From Collodictyon triciliatum (taxonomy: Eukaryota > CRuMs): a DNA stretch of 40,168 nucleotides. Positions within the stretch are counted from its first letter, which is position 1. Each line of letters starts with the position of its first letter. The translations under genes and the position numbers were made by a program. Positions 19,827 to 31,302 of the stretch are shown in pieces. The stretch lies in NCBI GenBank assembly GCA_043381765.1, contig JBHJMP010000165.1:1-40168 (forward strand), in the 5' to 3' direction. The notes beneath the pieces are model-generated. The model made no database searches, was not told the DNA's origin, and was given only the letters and a program-made list of their open reading frames with translations.

Positions 19827-19848
19827 TTAATTTATATTCGGGGACATC
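19803..19848. repeat. Perfect 16-bp inverted repeat at the 3' end of the NHL gene
   Basis: GATGTCCCCGAATATA at 19803-19818 is repeated in reverse complement as TATATTCGGGGACATC at 19833-19848, with a 14-nt A/T loop. It spans the predicted C-terminal codons and stop of the NHL gene. It could form an RNA hairpin or be a remnant of a small element. Confidence 0.85.
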
Positions 19849-21823
19849 AGATACGGGCTTAAACTCCTATGAAGCCTCGCTGATTGGTTGGGAGCATAGA
19901 AACAGACTTTACCTCTACTCCAAAGAGACACCATTAAGCATCCGGATGCATCGAAGGTTGCTCCAGTCGGACGATGTACGTCCAAAGTCTGGATAATAGA
20001 ACCGTTTTCGTCAACTATATAGACACGGTCTGATTCAAATACAGAAAGAACAAATCCATTCATCGGTCCGCGGTTGATGAATACCCAATTTTCGCATATC
20101 TTTGGAATGGTTATAGACCGTATATGCTCGCCCGAGCTTGAAAATAAGAGAATCACATTTGAATCCTCTGCTACCACAGCAATAGCGTTATCATTTGTGA
20201 CAACAACCCCCCAAACGCGACCAACCTCGCTCTTTAAGATTTCTGATAAGCTCTCGTGTGTGACAGGTACGGAGTGAAACGACCCGTCCGCGTTGAATTT
20301 TTGAATGCGTCTGTTTTCTGAATCTGCAACATAAAGATAGTCTTCCTGGTCGAAAGCCGCCGCCATCGGTGAGCGGAGCATCCCAGGTTCTCTCCCCATC
20401 TTCCCAATCGTCTTGAGAAAGGCGTAGTGATATCCTGGAACTGTATCGATTGATAGACTAAACGTAGCAATTTTTTCATCTTTTTCATCTTCCGAATCTT
20501 CATCCAAATTAGCCTCAATAATTTGGGTTTGCATGTCTCTTCCTGTATTAGAAGAGGTATTGGAAGTAGACTGGCTTAAACCTTCGTTTTGCTGGCTATT
20601 ATACTTTCCACCTCCAAAGATGACTGATTGGTGGGCTTGTGCTTGGAACAAATGAACCTGATTGTTATTCGTATCAACGATGGCCATCAATATTCCGTCC
20701 GCAGACAAGGCGATGTTGTCCACTGAACCAATGGGACTGTTAGAAAAGTTCCTTCTGGTTAGGCCAATCGAAGACAAGAATTTGAATTGAGATGAAGAGT
20801 CTTGAGAAGCTGATACGTTTTGTTTAGAGAATATGCATAAGGAACCGTGACCTTCGTTGCAAACAAATATGTGGTTGGTTGTAGGGTGCACAGCTATGCC
20901 GAAAGGATAGCTCCAAAAGTATTGTTCGTTGGACGGATTAGCCAACGAATCATTCATGCTTAAGGGATTTGAGAACTCGGGTATATCATAGAATTGAGAA
21001 AAAAGGCGTCTTGTTGGGGATGCATCCACATGGTCGATAAAAACTGGGCGGAATAGATTTTTTCTTGGAGAGCTAATGCCTTCCAGTATTTTTATTGGGT
21101 CGTTGGAGGAAATCTTGTGCAAGATCGAACGCTGTAAATGAAGAGGAGAGATTTTCTTTTTCGGCAAGTTCGAATACTTGTAAATATGACTCCAAGACTG
21201 AGAATATAGAGACAAGGTAGCTTCTAAGCAAGAGTATTTTTTGATTTCTTTCTGTTCAAGATGGCGGAGCTATACATAGAGATTTTGGTATAACATCGGT
21301 ATGTTCTTAGTAGCCAACAACATGAATTCTTATTCGTTTTCATTACAAAGAATACTTGGGTTCAAGTCATTTTTGTGGGTGAGTGCTCTGTTAGAAAACA
21401 AAGATATGATTTAAAGAAATGTATCAAAATGGATAATAAAACACGGATCGCATCTATTACCTGAGCAATATAGTTTTGTATTTCAGTTCCAATATCTCCC
21501 AAATGTTTCTCGACAAGTGCAGATATTACGGTGGAGGCAGATTCACTTTCACCTTCAATCTATCACACAGGCGGCAAAGTATGGAGGAGGTAAAAATGAG
21601 TCCAAGATAACAAAACAAAAAAAAAAGTTGATTCGCAGGTTTGTTTTATTTTCACTCTGATTTTGTGGCACTGGGAAGAAAAATAAGGTTGAAAAGTGGA
21701 CGAAAGTAAGCCCGCTCCTCTAACCCAAAGAGCAGACTGAAAACCCACCTCATCCAAAGCTCGCTCGAAGCAGACATACGAGTCCTGTGCTACTTTCAGT
21801 CTTTCTAACGCTAGAGTTTTCAT
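19827..21823 (-). CDS. NHL-repeat beta-propeller protein
   Basis: Three exons: 21823-21749 (from ATG, with an in-frame stop just upstream), 21559-21461 and 21251-19827. All junctions are phase 0, giving 532 residues. The first 80 residues are helical (MKTLALERLKVAQDSYVCFE, EKHLGDIGTEIQNYIAQ) and may be a coiled coil. Five or more NHL-type blades follow: YPFGIAVHPTTNHIFVCNEG, IGSVDNIALSADGILMAIVD, SPMAAAFDQEDYLYVADSEN with RRIQKFNADGSF, GVVVTNDNAIAVVAEDSN and GATFDASGCLMVSLWSRGKV. An acidic insert (LDEDSEDEKDEK) interrupts the propeller. NHL propellers bind RNA or protein. TRIM-NHL proteins carry a RING and B-boxes before the propeller, but none is visible here. A donor-like GTAAAG near the end leaves the last 25 residues uncertain. 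Confidence 0.8.
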
Positions 21824-22668
21824 GCCCTAACCTGTTTCATGAAAAGTCGGCTGAATAGCTCTTTCGCCAGGACTCGCGCGAACTCTGAACGCCCACCTTA
21901 TGGCTTTTGGGTTTGTGGATCTGTTGGACGCACCACACGGTTTTGTGGCACCTATGTGGGCAATCATCCCTTATTTGTAATTTATATGTGGATATTATAC
22001 ATTAATATGTTTATTTGTTTCATATTCATAATTTTAATGTTATTTGTAATTCTATGTACTGAAATATAATACATTATATACAATTATAAACTGTAAGTTA
22101 TTGCTGGTAATTTCTGTAGATATTGACATCATCGTTTCATTCTACAGGAGGAAATGAGAATGCACACAAATGTTTCAATGGAATATAACTTTTGTGGAAT
22201 ACCTATTTCGGCTCCCATTTTTTTCATTATAAATTTTTTTTTCCATCTATGTTTAAATGATTTGCCCACAACCCAAACGGAAGACATACAACCAAATAAT
22301 CGAAACAAAGCATGCGCGAATTTGCCCGAATCACAAAATGAATGGTTTAATCACGCGCTCGTGCGCGTGCGGATGGTTCAGCACAGAAGCCTTTTTCCTT
22401 TATATTTCATTCATTCATATTCGCGTTTCATTCTATTATCATTGTATGTGCTGCTCTCTCGCTTTCTGTGATGATCACAACAACATTGATCATATTCTTG
22501 GATGCTGAAAGGAAGACACGCCCGCCCATCAACAGTTGCAGACACCTGCACAACACGCAAAAAAACGCACTCAGTTACTGTCGCAACTTTTCTATCTTGC
22601 CAAAGGCCTCTTGCTGAGAGAGTGGCTTTTGCCCGCGTTGCTCTCTTAGAACCACCAGAATGTAAAAA

Positions 22669-22722
22669 CAAAACAAAACAAAACAAAACAAAACAAAACA
22701 AAACAAAACAAAACAAAACAAA
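22669..22722 (+). repeat. (AAAAC)n microsatellite
   Basis: About eleven perfect AAAAC pentamers in the region between the NHL and ESRP-like genes. Confidence 0.9.
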
Positions 22723-23774
22723 CTAAAATATTGAAGAAACACTTACCGAGCGATGGCTTGAGACAAAATCCGACTATCGAACAATTTAGATATATATATA
22801 TATACCGATCCAGCAGCACGTGCTGCAGGATTCTCATCACAACAAACTGTCCTTTCTTTAATTTCTTTTTTTTTTCTCCACACTTTCTGCTGCTTTGCTC
22901 CGATTCGACTGCGTATGTGAATGCGCACTGCGATTCCTTTCATGGGCGATAGATGGGGGAATACTCAAACCTGAACGCAATAAGATATGAGAGTTGTCTA
23001 CATTCTTTCCCTTACTGAAAGAGACAGAAAACAAACTTTGGCTTTGCTGAGCTGCCAATCATTATTGCCACGTTCACAGACAACTCGCTTTGTTGCTGAG
23101 TCTCCGACGCATTGGATACCGGGCACACACACATACACTCTCTCTCTCTTTCACTTCCTCTGCCTCATCTTCCTTTGCCTCTGCCTTTTCCACTTCCTCT
23201 TTGATCCAGCAGCAAATCGCTTCTCTTGCGAAGGTCTTATGCAGCACATACCCAAACATGATTTTTCTATTTTTCTTTTTTTGTTCTTTTCTGTTGCCAG
23301 TGTGGGGAATAGTCGCCAGCATCACCCACAAGGCACACAAGGCACACAACCCAGACGCATATCCCTTTCTTCTCTAATGTCATCAGAGACTATTCCTCCT
23401 CCACCCACACTCATACACACACATACGCTCCCTCATGGAATCCAGACACCACCAACCACAGACAAGATATTTCCATCACGACTAATCGCGGATACAAATC
23501 CGCACCATTCCAGAATAATCGCCCAACACCCTCAAATTGTAAACACACATAATCGAATGCAGCCAAAGCCATATGCACGCTCACACACGCGTGCAAATGC
23601 ACCACTCCATCTTCCTCGGCTACAAAATCCCGGCTCTTGCTTTATTGAAAAAAGTCCTGAAAGAATCAGAAAAGCAAACGTCCAAACTAAGCGCCTTCCT
23701 TATTGTCCGCAACCAACTAACCAAACAGACCAACCAACCAACAAACAAACCAACCAACCAACAAACAAACCCAC

Positions 23775-24218
23775 ATGATCACTCGCTCACCCACTCATTT
23801 ATTCGCCCCCACTCTTTCCCACAGAACGCTCCTTCGCCTCAGCCTTCTTCCTCTGCCAGCGGCGCTGCGACGAGACAGGAATCGCCTGAGGGACGAGTCG
23901 TTTCTGGGTGAGTCTTTTGCTTCCTCTGTAGTCTGTCGCTGCCCACTTAATGATCACAAGGCACAACCCCACGTACTTTGTGGTTGTGTGAGTTGTTCGC
24001 TTCCCGCGCGCTTGCTGGTCGTCCTTTCTATTGTGCCTGTGAAGCGCACGAGTTTCTGTCCTTGTGGGAGTGATCAAGACACAATTGCTTGCAAACTCTC
24101 GGCACCAAACCTCGGCCGGAACAAAAGCGAGTCTGATCTGGTACAACCTGAGAGCTACGCGCAAGGATCACGACTCTGGACTTTTTACTCTTTCTTGTGG
24201 AATCTGTTCGAGCCATGA
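23775..24218 (+). CDS. Candidate cysteine-rich open reading frame
   Basis: Uninterrupted 147-codon frame ending in TGA. Residues 1-45 are rich in Arg, Leu and Ser with almost no acidic residues. The middle has CRCPLNDHKAQPHVLCGCVSC and FCPCG, loosely reminiscent of a zinc-binding finger but without the spacing of a RING or B-box. No start context or homologue supports it, and it may be chance in GC-richer DNA or an exon of a longer gene. Confidence 0.2.
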   Translation: MITRSPTHLFAPTLSHRTLLRLSLLPLPAALRRDRNRLRDESFLGESFASSVVCRCPLNDHKAQPHVLCGCVSCSLPARLLVVLSIVPVKRTSFCPCGSDQDTIACKLSAPNLGRNKSESDLVQPESYAQGSRLWTFYSFLWNLFEP

Positions 24219-26500
24219 GAAGCCAGAGGATGAAACCCCCACTTTTTCTTTCTTTCTTACAAAGCTAGTATTCCTTCACTTTGCTCAAGCGTGGTTGCCA
24301 CTTTTATTTTCTCTTCTCCATACGTTTATTGTGTAGCATTACGTTCTGAATGTTCCTTTTTTCTCTTTTTTTTTTTTTGTTTTTGTTTCTTTTATCTCCC
24401 TGCTTTAGCTTTTCTTTATATTCCCTCTGCATATACATCTCACTCTCTTGCCTCAGACCCAACCGCAATGAAACAAACAAAGGCGAAGCTTGGGACTTAG
24501 CGAGAGAGCCTCCCCACAAATAAAAGCCTGCTCGGGAGGGCTTCGGCCGGTGGCTGAGCTTCTCCCAAAAATCGTGTCTACGTTAACAAAAAAAAAAGAA
24601 GCAGACTTACACACCAACGTAACCCAACCACAAGTCGCATGCTTGAAGGCAAAAGACAGAAAGGACTCTTCTCCCTATTCTTTTGCGCTGCTTCTCTATA
24701 TCAAACGATTGCTTTTGCTCCACCTGATTCAGCAATATCACATCACCAGCATCATTTTGCCTCTGAATCTCACAAAGGGCAGCACAATTGCAACCACCAT
24801 GACACCCTTTCGCACATCCACAACCACACTGCGGTGCGAGTCCCGCTGCTGGCGACTTTTCCCTCTGTGATGCGCACTTTTCTCTCTGTGATGCTCGCAT
24901 TTGGCACTGCATCGCCGAATCGCGGTTCCCTGCGCATTGCATTCTGCACCCCGTAAACCCTCCCTGAATGTCGCTCTGTGCGAATCAACAAAAGAGAATT
25001 TATGGAGACGGGAGAAAAACGCATACATTTTCTCCATTCTATCGTTTTGTCTCTGTTCATTCTTTTCCTTCTTTGACGGAGACAAGCCCATTCAACCTAT
25101 GATTGTATTCTGCTTTGCTTTCGCTCTAGTTCATTTCGGGTTTTGTTTTCACTCACTCATCGCTCGCCCTTTTCATTTCTTTTCTTTCCTTTTCTTTGTG
25201 GGTGTGGCTGTTTGCGTTGAAAATCCGCGCGGAAGGGGGTTGGGATTTGGATGCAGTGCGCTGTTGGAAGGGAACCGCGATTGGGTTTTGCGGGTGAATC
25301 GAAGGAGTGAACCTACTCAAACAACTTATGTGTAATGCATACGTTTGTATGAATGGTCAATAAAACACAAGTGAAAAGAAAGTGACACAAGGGTTAAAGG
25401 CACAGTAGAGGGACTCGCTCTTTTCCTTTCCTCGTGAATCTGTTTGGAATCAGCGACTCACCTGGTCAATCTAATTCTTCTTTCTATGTATCTGATTCGT
25501 GTAGGAAGATAAGAATAAGGAAAAGGGAGAGTAAAAGTAGAGACAGCAGGGATACAAAAAAATAAGAACAGAAACAAAAGCCGGCTTCTCTGTCTTTTTT
25601 ATCCAGTGCGATTCTGGAGCAGTGGTATTAACTCATCTCTAATTGAAATATATTCATATGATTATGCAAATACACATAATAGTAGTTGGGTCTGTATTGA
25701 TTTGATTACTCACCACTGAATACTCGTACCAATCGTAGCTTTGTTTAGGTGTCGCAAAGACAGGCCCGAATCCGTTCCTCCATTCATTCCTGGCTTCCTA
25801 TTCATTTTTAAATTAAGTAAAGTAAGCAATATACTTTTGTTTTCTTTTTCTTTTGTTTTTATTTATTTTATTTCTCTTTATAACTGCAATTGTTCTATTA
25901 TAATTTCTAATACTAATGCGATGGTTAGTTGGCACAAACATAATTGAACCTACAAACTTCCTCCTTGTTTTGTGCCTAGTTCCGACTGGTAAGCGAAGAT
26001 ACTCACGCTATACGTTAAACCCTATTGTATCTAAACATGTGGGACTCATAGATATTTGTTCAAGTCTACAATCTAAGTATCGAAACAATTTCAAGTTTTG
26101 TTGCTACCTTGACGAAAAATGATGCCAGCACAGCCCAAGTTTTGTGAGTGAATTGCCCACGGCTCGCAAAATGCGTCCTTATCTTGTTGAAAATAATTCA
26201 CACTGCCTTGCTTTGATTTTTTTTCTTCTTTTTTCTTCACTGCAGCAATCCTCTTTCTTGCTCAAGTGCTTTACTTTGTTAAAAAATCGCCACCGTGGAC
26301 GAAATTTTATAATCATTTATATACCTTTTTGACTGGCACACGCCAATATTAACCCCATTTTGTGATGGGTTCATACAATCCTTACAAAAATTCAAATTTC
26401 ATATTTTGGAATGCCATTTTCTCGATTGCTTCTAAAAATATGCACTCGTTATCTCTTTTCTTTTGATATAATTTATTGGTTCTTGGGAATATGTGAGAAG

Positions 26501-29500
26501 CTCAGTCATTCATCTAATGAACCAACCAAAAAATCAGTATCCGACCTACACGGCTCCAGTTTTGATTATCTCATTATAACTAACTTTGTTGTATACGAGT
26601 TTCCCATCGACGTAAGTTATATTACCACATACTTTTTTCTTACTGCTTGATGGCAATATTTTGAACTGTAGAAAATAAAACAAGAACACCCACAAACACA
26701 AATTAGACACCCCTTTTATCCTTTGTGTGTATGTGACGTACTCACCTCTCTATGATAGACAACCAGCGATCATGTGCAGCAGACAGAACAGCCTCCGACT
26801 CAAAGTCACCCAGCCTCCGAAATTATTGATATTCCTTGGATTGTGTTAGATTTACATACTGCACTTGTTGTAGACCAGCAACAAATGGTTGTGAAGCCTC
26901 ACAAATCTGTCCATCTGGCAGAGGAGATGGAGAGCCGGTTAGGTGCGTTATAAACGACGTTTTTCTTATAGTATCTCTCTCAACAGAATATGTTATCTGG
27001 TTCACAAAAGAAAAAGGCATGGTTAATTTCATTTTTTTTTATTTTTTTTTTATAAAAAATAGGAATAAAGAATAGTCTTCTATCATCAGCCTCAAACTTG
27101 CAGGACGTTTTGAATCAGGTTCTTCACCAGCGCACAATGCTCGTTATAGATAGTCCTTAACGTGTTTGAAAGCATAGCCAAAATTAGACATTTTTTCTGT
27201 AGTAATTCCTAAATTCAATAATTTAGTTTGATGAGTATATCAACGCCCACTTTTTGGCACACAACAAAACTTTCTGCTTTCTTACTGATGGGCCAAACGA
27301 CTTTGAGGTCTCCAAATATCCTTCATTTTCATTTTCTCTTGTTTTCCTTTCCTTTCCTTTTCTTTTTATTCATTTTTTTATTCATTTGATTTCTTTGTTT
27401 CTTTTCTATTTCTTGTTTTTTAACTTGCTTGTTTGCTTGCTTGCTTGTTTGCTTGTTGTTGTTCTCTGCTTTATTTATTTATTTATTTATTTACTTATTT
27501 ATTCATTTAGTATATAGTGGTGATGATACATAGTTTCCTCTTTTTCTTTCCGTTCTTTTTCTTTGTTTTCTGCTCTTTTTGGATATATGAGCCACTCATC
27601 CAATACACATATACACACGTGATATCAAAGCTAATGGATTTGCCAACCATTCAAACTGGATTGTAGCATGTGATAAGAGACGAAGCCCACACAAAGAGAA
27701 TCAACCTTGAGCCGTATTTTGGTCGGTATTTTGACGTTCGCAGTGAATTTGAAAAGTGCTTTCCTCACATGGACGAGCCCGCCTCTCTTGACGACATCGT
27801 GAAATGTATTTTTGTTCTCCCTAATTCTTACATGAACATACTACAATGTTGTTGATATAAAGAATTAATAAATGATGTCCCAACAACCAAGTTGGCTTGC
27901 TACCATCAACACATCAAACCCAATTCCTTCATTTGAAAAATATCATCATATTCCCCTGGAAATTTGATGTTTATTTCTTTTCTTCTCCTTCTCCTTCTTC
28001 GTCTGATTATCCAATTAGATTTTGAAATTCACCTCGACCAGGAGAGACGGACTGGGTTGGAGGATTGCCGCCTGATGAGCATTATAGTTAATAGACTATT
28101 ACAAAATGGTAAATTCCCTCGTAACAAACAATATCTTCCAGGTTTCACTCATTCCACACTTTTTTATACAAACACTAATAACGATAATTATGGTGACTAA
28201 ATACATGTACAGGTCATCGCTTTGTTACGCCCGAGGCCATGGAGCTTGAAAAGATTCCTCAGGACCAACTCCTATTGATATCACCCAAGGGCGCCAACGA
28301 ACAATCTAGTCTAAGGTACAAGCTGGCCCTTCAACTTTATGTAGAGGAATAATTCTGAAAACATATAAATGTCAATATGAATGAAATGTAAACTAAATGA
28401 ATACTCCTTGCATGTAGGGGCATCAGCGAAGAAAATTGGATTGCACGCCTTCGAGGTCTTCCTTGGGACGCCACCGACCAGCACATCCGGATGTTTTTCG
28501 ACCGGATTCGAATCCCATTCAACGGCATCACATTTACATTCAACCAGCAAGGGCGACCATCCGGAGAGGCCTACGTACGATTCACATCAGAGGAAGACTA
28601 CAAGCTCGCCCTTCTCCATCACAAAAAGATTATTGGGAAAAGATACATCGAAGTCTTTCGTATCAACAACCACGATGCAGCCCCAAGTAATCGAGCGGGC
28701 CCGAGTGCGGATGATTATTCAAGCCCCGAGCAATTGAGCATAGTCCGAATGAGAGGCATTCCGTCATGCTCGTCACTGACGGATCTGGAGCAGTTCTTTG
28801 AAGGATTTACCATCCCCAAAGAACAGATTCACATGGTTCGCAATGGAGAGGACCAGTTCGTTGGCGAGGCCTTTGTCGAGTTTGAGTCGCAACCGGCCGC
28901 CGAAAAGGCCGTTGACGCGCTGGACAAGAAAGTGGTTGGGGGCCGCTTGGTAGAGCTTTTCCCATGCAACAACACGGAAATGATGACTGTAATACAGCGA
29001 TGGAGTGAATTATCGTGCACAAGCTACAAAGACCTTCTGGACGAAGTCATTCTGGACGACGGGTTGTCATCTACTTACAGCAGCTTTTCTGCTCCGCATT
29101 CACACCACGAAATGCCGCTTCATCCACCCCATGAATATGCGCACACAAGTCCCGACAACACAGACGGCCATCGGACACCCACATCCAGTTATTCCCACGA
29201 CGATTACTTCAACTTTGCGGAGTTTGATGAGAGCACGGCCATTCGACTCCGCAATCTCCCGCTTTCTGTCAGCGAGCAAGACATCATCGAGTTTTTTGGG
29301 GACACATCATCCTCCATAGCGCCAAATGGAATACACATCCTGCACAATGCACAAGTAAGCTTTTAGATTTTCTATTTTTTTTCCACCTTTGTGTGATGTC
29401 TCTCCCGTTTAAATTTCTCTTTCTTTCACTTTCAGTATATTGTTATATATGTATATCCTAACATACAAATTGAAATGAAACCAAAAAAAATAAAAAAGTT

Positions 29501-31302
29501 GTCCTAACATACAAACATCAACACTGCGTCTCTGGATGATAGGACAGGCCAACAGGCGAGGTCTATGTTGAATTCCTGACCGAGGCAGACTGCGTGACTG
29601 CATTGGGCAATCATAAGCCCGCCATATACGACCGCAGTGTCGAGCTTTCTCATTGCACTCGCGGTGAAATGCTGATGGCTCTCGGATATTTCTGCTACCA
29701 GTCGGGTGTGGACCCAACGATGGACATCCCCGTGATGGACATTCACCCGCCGAGGACTTCTCATGTGACAGCTTCTTCTTCTTCTTTTCTTTATTGTTAT
29801 GCTCTTATATCTTACCTATCTTGAAGAAAGAAAAAAGATGGAAAAAAAGATGGAAAAAAAGATGGAAAAAAAGATAGAAAAAAGATAGAAAAAAAGATAG
29901 AAAAAAGATAGAAAAAAGATAGAAAAAAAGATAGAAAAAAAGATAGAAAAAAAGATAGAAAAAAAGATAGAAAAAAAGATAGAAAAAAAGATAGAAAAAA
30001 AAAGATAGAAAAAAAGATAAAAAAAGAAAGAAAGAAGAACAAACCTTGTATCATGTATTCATTCCTTCTGGACAGCCTGCCATCAAAAGGAGACCATTAA
30101 CACATCCCAACCACACAGGATTTACAGCCCACCGAGCAGCACACCCAGCACCAACAGCAACATCACGAGAGCATTCTAGCCGCACCAGAGACAAGCAAGC
30201 CCGACTCTGGCCCAAACACACCGTCACTCTTCAACAGCCAAACACCCACTGCGTTGCTTTCACAGATGCAGAGCCATTTTGGAGCGACAAACGCATCCAC
30301 ACCTCCACCATCACAGACACACATTTTGAACCCGCCCACCTCGTTTAATCCCGCACAAGGACAGCTGCCATCGCAGACGCATTCCCACGGCCTTTCTAAC
30401 GCTCAAGGCCACGCACACACACACGGACACATGCATTCTCATTCTCATTCGCATTCACATCCTCATTCACACCTGCATTCGCACCATCACACATCAGTCC
30501 ACGCCCACCCTCATCTGATCCAGCACAGTCATCAGGGCCATCATCATCATCATCACTTGTCCACTCCAATTCATATCCAGCATCGCCACACAAAAGCAAA
30601 GCTTCCTCTTCTTCAGACTCACCCCGTCCAGCCACACAGCCATGGAAGCGGGCCAAATATTCTGCGGATGAGAGGATTACCCTTCAGAGCAACGTAAGAG
30701 CATCTCCTAGTATCTCCTGATTCGATCACTTGCATCGAGTGAATTCGGCTGCAATCCGAAATCACAATGATAATATTAAGATTAAAATACGGATGTATTT
30801 TATTAAAAAGAAATGATATTGTTCAATATAATCGACGCAATTCATGTGTTTTTATTTTTGCAGGCCTGATTCAATCGTGGCATTTTTCACTGGGTATACC
30901 ATCATTAAAGAGTCAATCATCTTTGGAGTGGATCGAATCGGTCGCCCAAGCGGTATATATATTGCTTTTCATTTACATATATATTTCTCAATTTGCTTCT
31001 TCTTTGTCATGAATATCGGAGCTTATCAACGCAGCGAGCGTTGGCATTAGAAGGGACGATATGTCAATCTCATGCATTATTGTGTCTTGTTTGTCCCTTT
31101 TCTTCCTCTCATCATTCATATACTTTTATTTATTTCTTTCTCTTTCTCTCTTTCTCTCTTTCTCTCTTTTTATTTTCCATTCATTCTCCGCACAACAGGA
31201 GAGGCTTGGGTGACGTTTGAAACAGCAGAAGAGGCCCAACGAGCGTTTCATGAACTTAACCACAAGCACATGGGTTCAAGATACATCGAACTCTTCTTGT
31301 AG
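26501..31302 (+). CDS. ESRP: ESRP/Fusilli-type splicing regulator: DnaQ-like domain plus four quasi-RRMs
   Basis: Exons: 26501-26611, 26759-26937, 27076-27118, 27227-27307, 27667-27805, 28019-28108, 28213-28315, 28418-29354, 29543-29764, 30119-30693, 30864-30952, 31199-31302 (TAG). All phases agree, giving 890 codons plus stop. The N-terminal 250 residues follow the DnaQ-like domain of animal ESRP1 segment by segment: EIIDIPWIVLDLHTALVVDQ, LLSSASNLQDVLNQ, NKTFCFLTDGP, then YFDVRSEFEKCFP. Four hnRNP-F/H-type RRMs follow, each with RNP2 and RNP1: IARLRGLPW/GEAYVRF, IVRMRGIPS/GEAFVEF, AIRLRNLPL/GEVYVEF and ILRMRGLPF/GEAWVTF. A Gln/Pro- then His-rich linker separates RRM3 from RRM4. In animals ESRPs bind GU-rich RNA and control epithelial alternative splicing. 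The start codon was not found; at least one exon lies upstream of 26501. Confidence 0.9.
29826..30028 (+). repeat. (AGATAGAAAAAA)n-type minisatellite
   Basis: Twelve-to-thirteen-base units GATAGAAAAAAA, starting as GATGGAAAAAAA, in the intron before the His-rich exon of the ESRP-like gene. Confidence 0.9.

Larger units (their letters stand above)
21824..26500. other. 4.7 kb divergent region without a confirmed gene
   Basis: Lies between the leftward NHL gene and the rightward ESRP-like gene, so both promoters and the missing 5' exon(s) of the latter should be here. The part 22900-25320 is richer in GC than introns and has several open frames. The most interesting is plus-strand 23775-24218, 147 codons: an Arg-rich, acid-poor N-terminus resembling a mitochondrial targeting signal, then Cys/His pairs (CRCPLND, LCGCVSC, FCPCG). 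The frame at 22987-23778 is Pro/Thr-rich. Nothing matches a known domain convincingly. 25320-26500 is AT-rich with no strong frame. Confidence 0.4.
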
